A model generated the notes under the pieces. It was not told the origin of the DNA, made no database searches, and saw only the letters and a program-made list of their open reading frames with translations. This document shows positions 1-8,242 of a DNA stretch of 64,000 nt, piece by piece. Within the stretch, counting starts at the first letter, position 1; every line of letters begins with the position of its first letter. A program made the position numbers and the translations under genes. Source of the stretch: Elusimicrobiota bacterium (GTDB lineage Bacteria > Elusimicrobiota > Elusimicrobia > FEN-1173); the NCBI GenBank assembly GCA_016714745.1, contig JADKCG010000027.1, positions 1-64,000 on the forward strand, read 5' to 3'.

Positions 1-14
1 AAACAGAGAAATAA

Positions 15-52
15 AAACGGGGGAATGAAATTGTTCTTTCATTCCCCCGTTT
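15..52 (-). terminator. Rho-independent terminator of the micro-gene
   Basis: A perfect 16-bp inverted repeat (15-30 with 37-52) encloses a 6-nt loop. Read on the minus strand the hairpin is followed by a T-rich run (TTTTTATTT). It lies 3 nt after the stop codon of the 8-codon reading frame, so it would end a very short transcript. Confidence 0.85.
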
Positions 53-54
53 AA

Positions 55-81
55 CTAGCAACCACAGCCGGGTCCGAACAT
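55..81 (-). CDS. 8-residue Cys-rich micro-peptide MFGPGCGC
   Basis: This frame reads ATG-TTC-GGA-CCC-GGC-TGT-GGT-TGC-TAG. The start is preceded by a near-perfect Shine-Dalgarno AAGGAGGT (86-93) with a 4-nt gap, stronger than that of most long genes here. A terminator hairpin follows at once. About 115 nt of leader lie between the possible promoter (203-227) and the ATG. The product would be MFGPGCGC with a CxC end. I do not recognise a family. It could be a metal- or thiol-reactive peptide linked to the adjacent redox-type sigma system, the precursor of a modified peptide, or a leader whose translation matters rather than its product. It is inferred only from signals around a very short frame, so coding is plausible but unproven. 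Confidence 0.55.
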   Translation of the reverse strand: MFGPGCGC

Positions 82-202
82 GGCGACCTCCTTGGAAATG
101 TTGTTGAAATGCATTTGCCTAATTTTTGCTCGAATATAAGCGACACGTTTAGCGGCGCCCTATGAGTGGGGCAACTACAAACACTTGCGTCTGTTAATGT
201 TC

Positions 203-227
203 AACAACCTGTCTCTTAAAAAGTTCC
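203..227 (-). promoter_or_regulatory. Possible ECF (SigR-type) promoter for the micro-gene
   Basis: The minus strand has GGAAC (223-227), 17 nt, then GTT (203-205). This resembles the -35/-10 pair known for SigR/SigH-type ECF factors. The same GGAAC-N17-GTT arrangement occurs just upstream of the sigma gene (1074-1098). It would start a transcript about 110 nt before the micro-gene. This is a pattern match only. Confidence 0.4.
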
Positions 228-243
228 AACCCATTCTAGCATT

Positions 244-495
244 TTACCCCAAATCCAGCAGGGACTTAATGCGCGAACGGAGACGTTCGGGGCACTGGCA
301 GGGGTCGCTTTCTTTTAAACGTTCCAGTAGGCGTTCTTCGAACTGAACCCGATCGCCGCAAGGGGGGCATTCTTTTAAATGACGGCGGATATCTTCTACG
401 TCGGCCGGGGCTAATTCCCGTTGGTTTAGGAATTCGTGAAGATGATCCAAAATGCCTTCGCATCCCCGCCAGTGTTTGGGGTCGAACATGTTCAT
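244..495 (-). CDS. RsrA-like zinc anti-sigma factor (zf-HC2)
   Basis: An 83-residue protein with a zinc-binding anti-sigma (ZAS) signature: H39-x3-C43-x2-C46, with another cysteine at C12 and two near the end (C66, C68). In the RsrA/ChrR group such residues hold a zinc ion, and in RsrA disulfide formation releases the sigma factor. It overlaps the sigma gene by 4 nt, the usual coupled sigma/anti-sigma arrangement, and should act in the cytoplasm by binding that sigma factor. The extra cysteines make redox control likely, but the signal sensed is not shown by the sequence. Its length is normal for small RsrA-type proteins. Confidence 0.85.
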   Translation of the reverse strand: MNMFDPKHWRGCEGILDHLHEFLNQRELAPADVEDIRRHLKECPPCGDRVQFEERLLERLKESDPCQCPERLRSRIKSLLDLG

Positions 496-1070
496 ACGGA
501 AGCCTCCACGAGCCCGGCGTCGACCGCATGGCGGTGGAGACTGATTTGCAACAGGCCCCGGCCACGGGCCAGGCGGGACCGCACTGTTCCCAAAGGAACG
601 TCCAATGCGTCGGCCACTTCTTGATACGAAAGTCCTTGTAAATCAAAGAGAATAACGGCGGCCCGGTATTCTTCTGGAAGGGCATCGAGGGCTTTGCGAA
701 AGTCTTCATTCGTCAGTCGGCCCATGACTTCTTTCACGGGGTCCGGCGCTGACGGGGCCTGGGAGGAGAGGCGGTGAAAAAGGTGGAATTGGTCGGCTTT
801 TTCATAGGCGTCAACGGAGACTTTTTCAGGTTCACGTTTATTTTTTCGAAATTTGTTGATGTAGGCGTTGGTGAGAATCCGATAGAGCCAGGCGCGGATG
901 TTGGTTCCTGCTTCAAACTGGTCGAGACTTTTCCATGCCCGTGCGAACGCCTCGGCCACCAGGTCCTCGGCCGCGGCGGGGTTGCGGGTCATGCGAAGGG
1001 CCGTCCCGTATAGTTCGTCCAGGAGCGGGAGGGCTTTCTCTTTAAATTCCAGTCGTCTGTCATCACCCAT
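492..1070 (-). CDS. ECF RNA polymerase sigma factor, SigR-like
   Basis: A 192-residue sigma-70 family protein with region 2 at about residues 15-85 ([19 protein letters not shown], then the [19 protein letters not shown] stretch) and region 4 at about 120-175 ([19 protein letters not shown] and [11 protein letters not shown]). The WLYRILTN signature and the attached RsrA-like gene place it with redox-responsive SigR/SigH-type factors. It should direct RNA polymerase to stress promoters once the anti-sigma lets go. The ATG at 1068-1070 has no clear ribosome-binding site. A GGAAC-N17-GTT match ends only 3 nt before it, so if that is a promoter the transcript would be nearly leaderless. Confidence 0.9.
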   Translation of the reverse strand: MGDDRRLEFKEKALPLLDELYGTALRMTRNPAAAEDLVAEAFARAWKSLDQFEAGTNIRAWLYRILTNAYINKFRKNKREPEKVSVDAYEKADQFHLFHRLSSQAPSAPDPVKEVMGRLTNEDFRKALDALPEEYRAAVILFDLQGLSYQEVADALDVPLGTVRSRLARGRGLLQISLHRHAVDAGLVEASV

Positions 1071-1073
1071 GAA

Positions 1074-1098
1074 AACACCGTTTGAGCAAGAGAGTTCC
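1074..1098 (-). promoter_or_regulatory. Possible autoregulatory ECF promoter of the sigma gene
   Basis: The minus strand has GGAAC (1094-1098), a 17-nt spacer and GTT (1074-1076), the same spacing as at 203-227. Sigma factors of this type often transcribe their own operon. It is very close to the ATG at 1070, which weakens the call. Confidence 0.3.
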
Positions 1099-1161
1099 CA
1101 GAATGTTCACGGGAAAAGCGTACCAATTCCCAAGGTCCCCCGCAATAACGGAGGGGGTAAA

Positions 1162-3449
1162 GTGGTATATTTTGGCATGGCCAACTACCTTGCTGACCAA
1201 AGCAGTCCTTACCTTCTACAGCACGCGAATAACCCGGTGGATTGGTACCCTGGGGTCCCGAGGCTTTTGAGAAGGCCCGACGGGAAGACAAGCCCCTTTT
1301 GATTTCTATCGGTTATTCCACCTGCCATTGGTGCCATGTGATGGAACGGGAAAGTTTTGAAAATCCCACCATTGCGGCGGTCATGAACACCCATGTGGTG
1401 GCTGTCAAGGTGGACCGGGAAGAACGGCCGGACGTGGACCGGATTTACATGACAGCTGTTCAGGCCATGACCGGGCAGGGGGGGTGGCCCCTGAACGTGT
1501 TTGTGACGCCGGAAGGAAAGCCGTTTACCGGCGGCACCTATTTCCCGCCCGAAACCCGCCACGGTCGGCGGGGATGGCCGGAGGTCGTGGAGGCCATCGG
1601 AAAGGCGTGGAAGGATCCAGCCACGAAAGAACGTTTGCTGGCCCAGGGGGAGGGACTGACCCAGGCCACGCGGGATTTCTTGGCTCCAGCCACAACCGGA
1701 ACCGTTCACCGGCCGGAATCTTTGGAGAATTGTCGTCTGGCGCTTGAACATTCTTTCGATCCCGAGGGGGGTGGGTTTTCCCGTTCGCCCAAATTCCCCA
1801 TGCCGGTGAACCAATTTTTTCTGATTCGCTACGCGGTGGCGGTAGGGGGAGAGGCGGGCGAGCGGGCGAAAGCCATGGTTTTGGAAACGCTCCGCGGTAT
1901 GGCCCGGGGCGGCATTTTTGACCATGTGGGGGGTGGGTTTCACCGGTATTCGACCGACGAGCGGTGGTTTCTTCCCCACTTCGAAAAAATGCTCTACGAC
2001 AACGCCCAGCTGGCCTTGAATTACCTCGACGCCCCGGTCTTCGCCGGGATCGCCACGAAAACCTTGGATTACTTGCTTCGCGACCTCTGTCATCCCGATG
2101 GGGGATTTTATTCGGCGGAGGATGCGGACAGTCTTCCACCCAACGGAGGGGGCAAAGAAAAAAGCGAGGGGGCGTTTTACGTTTGGAGCCTGGACGAGGT
2201 TCGAACAATATTGGGAGATGATGGGCGTCTCTTTGCGTTGCGATATGGTCTGGTTGATCAGGGGAATGTGGAAAATGATCCCCAAGGGGAATTTTCCGGA
2301 AAAAATGTTCTTTTTGAGGCCTGTTCTCTGGAAGACGTGGCTCGGGAAGTGGGTCTCACTCCGGTGGAGGTCGACCGCCGATTAAACGAAGCCCTAAAAA
2401 AGTTATTGGAGGTTCGAGCCCGGCGACCCCGGCCCCATTTGGATGACAAAATCCTGACATCCTGGAACGGTCTGGCCCTTTCGGCTTTTGCTCGGGCTTA
2501 CAGCGTATTAGGGGAAGAACGATATCTGACCGCCGCCCAGCGGGGTGCGGATTTTTTGCGGAGCCGCCTTTGGGACGGCGAAAACCTCTTCCGTCGTTGG
2601 CGGGACGGACGTCGCGACATCTTGGCCTTGGCGGATGATCACGCCTTTTTGGCCCAAGGGCTCATTGACCTCTATGGGGCCGATTTTGATCCCGCGCATC
2701 TCTTCTGGGCCGAACAACTGACCGATCAATTGCTCGCGCGGTTTTTGGACCCCTCGGGGGCGTTGTTTGCCACCCCTTTCGACCACGATCCACTCCTTCT
2801 CATTCGCGCCAAAGAAGAGGGGGACAACGTGGAACCTTCGGCGGCCAGTGTGGCGGCGTTCAACCTCCTGCGACTGTCTCGTTTGTTGGGCCGGGACGAT
2901 TTTCGCCAGGCGGCGGAACGGATGATCGGGGCCCATCTGGGGGCCGCGCCGGGGCCCCACGCTTTTCCTGTCCTAAACGCGGCGGGCCTTCTGGCCGACG
3001 CGCCTCCCCGGGAACTGGTGATCGTTGGCGATCCCAGGGCTCCCGCCACGCGAGACATGCTCAGGGTGGCCAGGGGGATGTTCCTCCCCGAATTGACGGT
3101 GATTCTATTGGAAGGACCGGGAAATCCCTTGGTTCAGCGCCTGCCTTTTCTGAGGGACATGCGACAAATGGAGGGGAAACCCACGGCCTACTATTGCCAC
3201 AATTTTTCCTGCCAAGCTCCGGTGACAACGGCGGAAGAGTTACGGTCCCTTTTGGCTCCCCACGTTGACCCCCGTCAAGAATTTGGTAAAGTGGGATGTG
3301 CGGGAGACCGGGGCACTTCTTTCGTTGGGCGCGGGACCGAGACGGAGGGGTTTTTACGAACCAAGTTTGGGCGTAGGGGACTACGTTCAACTTTTTTTGA
3401 AGTAAAACCTGATTTTGGGAACGTGAACCAACTGAAAATTCCGGGTTAA
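1162..3449 (+). CDS. DUF255 / YyaL-like thioredoxin-domain protein (frameshifted)
   Basis: This is the SPATA20/YyaL family: an N-terminal thioredoxin-like domain with the motif CHWCHVM, then a long alpha-helical glycosidase-like (six-hairpin) domain. The molecular role in bacteria is not established. The best start is GTG 1162, with GGAGG at 1150-1154; ATG 1177 is the alternative. The family motif [16 protein letters not shown] is broken at 1248-1250: one C is missing from a C run, so codons before and after are in different frames. The C-terminal 60 residues after LRSLLAP do not look like the family. One further missing C in the C4 run at 3258-3261 would end the protein at TGA 3266-3268, close to the usual length. 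The gene diverges from the SigR-like operon, which suits a thiol-related role, but that is inference. Confidence 0.85.
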
Positions 3450-3514
3450 ATCTCAGTCCTTAAATCCGAGTTCAAAATCGCAAAGAACCGGTCAACCCAA
3501 GGAGTCCCTCTCGT

Positions 3515-6226
3515 ATGGCAAAGAAATACGTCTATTTTTTCGGTAACGGCAAAGCGGAAGGCAACGGATCACAGAAAGATCTTCTGGGCGGAAAAGGGGC
3601 CGGATTGGCCGGCATGTCCAGCGCAGGCGTGCCCGTGCCTCCCGGATACACCATCACCACCGACACCTGCCGCTATTACTACGCCAACGGCAAGAAACTT
3701 CCGGCGGAGCTGGCCGGCCAGTCCAAAGAAGCCATGGCGAAGCTCGAGAAAGCTTTGGGCAAGAAATTCGGTTCTTCCACCGACCCTCTTTTGGTATCGG
3801 TTCGATCCGGAGCGAAATTTTCCATGCCCGGCATGATGGACACCATTTTGAACCTGGGGTTAAACGACCAGGCGGTTCTCGGCTTGGTTGAAAAAACCGG
3901 CAACGAACGCTTCGCTTGGGACGCCTATCGCCGGTTCATCTCCATGTTCGGCAACGTGGTGTTGGAAATCGAGAAGAGCGCCTTCGAAAAAGTGTTGGAA
4001 TCCGTCAAACAGAAAAAAGGCGTCCACCTGGACACAGAACTGAACGTGGCTGACCTGAAAGAAGTGGTGGAATTGCTCAAGAAACTTGTGAAAGACGAGA
4101 CCGGCAAGGATTTCCCCCAAGACCCCATTAAGCAGTTGGAAGACGCCCGGAACGCCGTTTTCCGCAGTTGGAACAACCCCCGCGCCATCACCTATCGCCG
4201 GCTCAACAAAATCTCTGACGAGATTGGCACCGCCGTCAACGTTCAGGCCATGGTGTTCGGCAACATGGGCAACGATTCCGGCACTGGCGTGGGGTTCACA
4301 CGGAACCCCAGCAGTGGCGTGAAGGAATTTTTCGGCGAATATCTGACCAACGCCCAGGGCGAAGATGTGGTGGCCGGCGTGCGCACCCCCAAACCCATCA
4401 AGGAATTGGAAAAGGATATGCCCGCCGTCTACAAACAACTCCGGGAGATCACGTCCAAGCTGGAAAAACACTACCGCGACATGCAGGATTTTGAGTTCAC
4501 GATTGAACGCGGCACCCTCTTCATGCTCCAAACCCGCACCGGCAAACGCACGGGCATCGCCGCCGTTCAAGTGGCGGTGGACATGGTGAAAGAAAAGCTC
4601 ATTTCCAAAGAAGAAGCCTTGATCCGCATCGAGCCGGACCAGTTGGCTCAGCTCCTGGCCCCCGTCTTTGATGGAAAAGAAAAAACCTTGGCGGTCAAGG
4701 GCGGCCGATTGTTGGCCAAAGGCATCGACGCCGGTCCCGGCGCCGCCACCGGCCGTGCGGCGTTCACGTCTGAGCGCGCTGTGGAAATGTCCAAGAAAGG
4801 GCCCGTGGTTCTCGTCCGCCCCGAAACCAATCCCGACGACATCGAAGGCATGGTTGTGGCCGAAGGTATTTTGACCGCCATCGGCGGTCGCACCTCCCAC
4901 GCCGCCGTGGTGGCTCGCGGCATGGGGAAACCCTGCGTGGTCGGATGCGGTGTATTGAAAATTGATGTGGACGCCGGAATTTTGAAGGTGGACAACAACA
5001 CCGTAAAAGAAGGCGATTATCTGTCCATCGACGGGTTCACCGGAGAAGTTCTGCTCGGCCAAGTCCCCACGCTTCCCTCCGAAGTGGTTCGGGTGCTTCG
5101 CAACGAACTGTCGGCGAAAGAGTCTCCCCTGTTCGCCTCGTTTAAAACGGTGATGGCGTGGGCCGATTCGTTCCGTACGATCAACGTGCGTGCCAACGCG
5201 GACATTCCGCGGGACGCCATCATGGCCCGCGCGTTGGGCGCCGAAGGCATCGGCCTCTGCCGCACGGAACACATGTTCTTCGCGCCGGACCGTCTGCCGT
5301 TCATGCAGGAAATGATCTTGGCCGACACCGAGGAAGCACGACGGAAAGCCCTGGACAAATTGTTGCCCTTCCAGAAAGAAGATTTTAAAGGTCTGCTCAA
5401 GGAAATGAAAGGGTTCGGCGTGACGGTGCGAACCTTGGATCCGCCCTTGCACGAGTTCCTGCCGAAGACGAAAGAAGACGCCGAGGTTCTTTCCCGTAAG
5501 ATCGGGATCCCGACGGAAAAGATTCTTCAAAAAACCCACGCGCTTCACGAGTTCAACCCCATGTTGGGCCATCGCGGATGCCGTTTGGGCATCACTTATC
5601 CGGAGATCACTGAAATGCAAGTGCGGGCGATTTTGTCCGCCGCCTGTGAACTGAAGAAGGAAAAGGTGAACGTCCTCCCCGAGATCATGATCCCGCTCGT
5701 GGGCAACGTGAAAGAATTGAAAGATCAAACCGCCATCGTGCGCCGCGTCGCCGAGGAAGTCCAGAAAGAATACGGGGTGAAGGTGAAATACCTGCTCGGT
5801 ACCATGATCGAGGTTCCCCGGGCGGCCTTGACCTCGGGCGAAATCGCTGGAGAGGCGGAGTTTTTCTCTTTTGGCACCAACGACCTCACCCAAATGACGC
5901 TCGGGTTCTCTCGGGACGACGCGGGGAATTTCACGAAGGTCTACCTGGACAAGAAGATCTTCACCGACGACCCCTTCGCCACCTTAGACCAAACCGGCGT
6001 GGGCCGTTTGATGGACATGTCTGTCCGCGAAGGCCGCAAGACCCGGAAGGATTTAAAATGCGGCATCTGCGGCGAACATGGCGGCGATGCGCCATCGGTC
6101 AAGTTCTGCGTCCGCACCGGACTGAACTACGTGTCCGCCAGCCCCTTCCGCGTGCCCGTCGCCCGTTTGGCCGCGGCCCAAGCGGTCATCGAGGACAAAA
6201 CAGGCAAGTCCTACACCTCCAAATAA
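3515..6226 (+). CDS. ppdK: Pyruvate, phosphate dikinase
   Basis: A full-length 903-residue cytoplasmic enzyme interconverting pyruvate, ATP and phosphate with phosphoenolpyruvate, AMP and pyrophosphate. The N-terminal ATP-binding domain begins with GGKGAGLAGM. The swivelling phosphohistidine domain carries GGRTSHAAVVARGMGKPC near residue 460, with the catalytic His. The C-terminal PEP-binding barrel ends with the conserved KCGICGEHGGD near residue 850. Start ATG 3515 follows AAGGAG at 3500-3505. It stands as a single gene with a strong terminator at 6247-6281. It supports a pyrophosphate-linked glycolysis or gluconeogenesis, common in anaerobes. Confidence 0.98.
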   Translation: MAKKYVYFFGNGKAEGNGSQKDLLGGKGAGLAGMSSAGVPVPPGYTITTDTCRYYYANGKKLPAELAGQSKEAMAKLEKALGKKFGSSTDPLLVSVRSGAKFSMPGMMDTILNLGLNDQAVLGLVEKTGNERFAWDAYRRFISMFGNVVLEIEKSAFEKVLESVKQKKGVHLDTELNVADLKEVVELLKKLVKDETGKDFPQDPIKQLEDARNAVFRSWNNPRAITYRRLNKISDEIGTAVNVQAMVFGNMGNDSGTGVGFTRNPSSGVKEFFGEYLTNAQGEDVVAGVRTPKPIKELEKDMPAVYKQLREITSKLEKHYRDMQDFEFTIERGTLFMLQTRTGKRTGIAAVQVAVDMVKEKLISKEEALIRIEPDQLAQLLAPVFDGKEKTLAVKGGRLLAKGIDAGPGAATGRAAFTSERAVEMSKKGPVVLVRPETNPDDIEGMVVAEGILTAIGGRTSHAAVVARGMGKPCVVGCGVLKIDVDAGILKVDNNTVKEGDYLSIDGFTGEVLLGQVPTLPSEVVRVLRNELSAKESPLFASFKTVMAWADSFRTINVRANADIPRDAIMARALGAEGIGLCRTEHMFFAPDRLPFMQEMILADTEEARRKALDKLLPFQKEDFKGLLKEMKGFGVTVRTLDPPLHEFLPKTKEDAEVLSRKIGIPTEKILQKTHALHEFNPMLGHRGCRLGITYPEITEMQVRAILSAACELKKEKVNVLPEIMIPLVGNVKELKDQTAIVRRVAEEVQKEYGVKVKYLLGTMIEVPRAALTSGEIAGEAEFFSFGTNDLTQMTLGFSRDDAGNFTKVYLDKKIFTDDPFATLDQTGVGRLMDMSVREGRKTRKDLKCGICGEHGGDAPSVKFCVRTGLNYVSASPFRVPVARLAAAQAVIEDKTGKSYTSK

Positions 6227-6246
6227 GTCTCAGCACGTTTCAATTC

Positions 6247-6281
6247 AAACGGGGCGGTCTCCAAAAGAGACCGCCCCGTTT
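6247..6281 (+). terminator. Terminator hairpin after ppdK
   Basis: A perfect 15-bp stem (6247-6261 with 6267-6281), GC-rich core ggggcggtctc, 5-nt loop CAAAA and a closing TTT. It lies 20 nt beyond the ppdK stop. Confidence 0.85.
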
Positions 6282-6499
6282 ACTATTTGTGTTCAAGAAT
6301 CTCTTCAAATTCCTCACCTCTGGGGAGGGCCGTTCGCAGAGTTCACGGCACCGGGGGGCGGTCCTCGCGCCCAACTGAAAGTTCCGGGTGTTGCGTCCAG
6401 AATAAGACTGCTGTTTGCCAGTGGATGAAAGATCCACCACCACAATGTGCCGGCGGTGGTGTATCTTGGAAGCAAACGAAGAACAACTCGTTTGAAGCC

Positions 6500-6970
6500 T
6501 ATTGACAAAGTCCGCCTTGGGTGGATGAGCGAAATCGCGGGCCTCAACGCAAGTGAACTCACAAGTAGCCTCGTTAACTCAAAGCCTGGTGGCCGAGCCG
6601 CTACCTGAACGGCGAAGGCAGAATCCGCCCTGAACCCGAGCACTGTAGGGGGGGACGCCAGCGGGGTGATAGAGGAAGCACGCGAAAACGGTAAACGGCG
6701 GGAACTGGAGAAGCCGTCGCACGTCCCGGGGAAACCTTGGGAAAGAAGAGGGTGGCCTGATAACCGAAAGGGAAAGGGACGCTCGTGCGAGGGTGGCGGA
6801 GGGGCCCGTAAGAGCGAAGAGAGCCCGGAAAGCGGGACGGAGCAAAGGGGCCCTGCTGTAGAGGATCCTAAAATCAAGGGAAGGGAGGGGACGGTTGAAA
6901 ACGCCGAACATCAGTCTCCAAGACCTACGACGAAGGATATACGACAAAGCGAAGTCTGGCAGGGCGAGCT
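6500..6970 (+). mobile_element. 5' remnant of a group II intron with truncated maturase
   Basis: The stretch has no gene of its own but has the purine-rich, GAAA-tetraloop-rich look of a group II intron domain I. It runs into a frame beginning at about 6895 (MKTPNISLQDLRRRIYDKAK), which matches the usual N-terminus of intron-encoded reverse transcriptases (SLQDLRRRIYxKAK). That frame stops resembling the family after about 27 residues, where repeat copy A starts at 6971. No reverse transcriptase core and no domain V/VI are present. The 5' boundary is uncertain. The rest of 6282-6500 shows nothing I recognise. Confidence 0.55.
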
Positions 6971-7085
6971 GGGGGGATTTGCCGTTCACACGAACAGAAC
7001 CCAACTCCAAAAAACGCGTGCCACTTTTCTTTTACGGGCCATGTTGGCCTTTGGATGGTTGGTCTGGCGCGGGATGCCTGTGGGG
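6971..7085 (+). repeat. Dispersed repeat copy A (115 bp)
   Basis: This segment recurs in inverted orientation at 29747-29862, with about a dozen mismatches and one-base gaps by eye. It begins with GGGGGGATT, contains TCACACGAACAGAACCCAA, and ends with GGGATGCCTGTGGGG. It cuts the intron remnant on one side and encodes the signal-peptide-like start of the next gene on the other. Confidence 0.8.
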
Positions 7086-8057
7086 GCGTAGGAGAAAGAC
7101 GCCTGGGGGGTGGAACTGGACGGCGGGGGCGTGGCGGCGTTGGGGTCGTCCGTGGTTCGCAAGGAAGGGAAATCGGGCGTGTCTATTGGCGGGCTGGTTC
7201 GTTACGGGGGCAAGAAAGGCTGGTCGCGGGGATTGGGATATAACGTTTTGTCACTTCAAAACGGGCATCAGCTCAAACCCGCCACGATCGTGGGCGACCG
7301 GCAGGGCGTGCCCTGGGGGGCATGGTCCCCCTACGTGAGAGTCGGGGCGGGGATTGGCTCGGACAAAGAGGCCGGGTCCATGAACCGGTTTGTGGTTCGA
7401 ACCGGTGTGGGGGTCAGCCGCCCCCTTCATCCCCATTGGGCTGTGGGACTGAAAACCGAACTTTGGTATTCTCCCGCAGGGCAAACGGGTGAAGATATGG
7501 CGCTCATGACCGCGGGGCTGACGTTGTCCAGGTCGTTTCAAACGATCCCGCGAAAAGCGGTTGCGGCCAAATCTGAGCTGAAAAAAGAGGACCCCGTCGC
7601 GGAAAGACCCCCTGATCCAGACAGTTCCCCGGTGGCCAGTGTGGTCGAAGGTTCCCCCCCCGTGGCCGTTATGCCCGTGAAAACAGCCGAGCCATCCGAC
7701 TCGGTGACATCCCACAAGATCGCCATCCTTTTCCGGTTCGACCGCTCCGACGCGGAGGGAAGCGACATGACAACAAAGACAACGGATTTGGAGGAAGCGG
7801 CAAAGGTCCTGTTAAACGATCCCGACGCGCACGCGGAAATCCACGGCCACGCCGACAGCCATGGCCCCCTGGGCTACAACATCGCCCTCTCCCGCAAACG
7901 CGCCACCACGGTGCGCGACTTTTTCGTAAGCCAATGGACCCTCGCCAAAACCCGGTTCACAATTTACGCCCACGGCGCGAAAAAACCCACCGCCTCCAAC
8001 GCCACATCCCACGGCCGGGCCAAAAACCGCCGGGTGCTCGTGCTACTCATCCCATAG
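7041..8057 (+). pseudogene. OmpA-domain outer-membrane protein with in-frame stop
   Basis: The C-terminal part (about 7710-8050) is an OmpA/MotB-like peptidoglycan-binding domain: an ILFRFDRSDAE strand, then EIHGHADSHGPLGYNIALSR and RAKNRRVLV. The preceding 200 residues are Gly- and aromatic-rich and look like a small outer-membrane barrel, then a Pro/Val-rich linker. A hydrophobic leader beginning at ATG 7041 (MLAFGWLVWRGMPVGA) would be a good signal peptide, but TAG at 7089-7091 ends it just before EKDAWGVELDG. Without that leader the protein could not be exported. A TGG (Trp) to TAG change or a sequencing error are both possible. ATG 7110 would start a leaderless form. Confidence 0.6.
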
Positions 8058-8242
8058 GATGCGGGCAGGAATTGCAACGATAGAAGAATATAAAGTCAAG
8101 ACTTGACCCCTTTTCTCTTTTCTCATTAAAACATCCCCCTATGCCTGCCCTCAACCGATGTGTTCGATTCGACTGAATTGAAAAGAACTGTTAAAATTCG
8201 AATCTCAAGTAGTTTCCCAACAACTCGGAGCCGCTTATCCTT

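Noticed and set aside
1209..2285. A 358-codon minus-strand open frame opposite the DUF255 gene
   Set aside because: A shadow of a conserved coding region on the other strand with no motif of its own.
3860..5893. A 677-codon open frame on the minus strand
   Set aside because: It is antiphase to ppdK, is very His/Phe-rich as expected from the complement of GC-rich codons, and has no start signal or family match.
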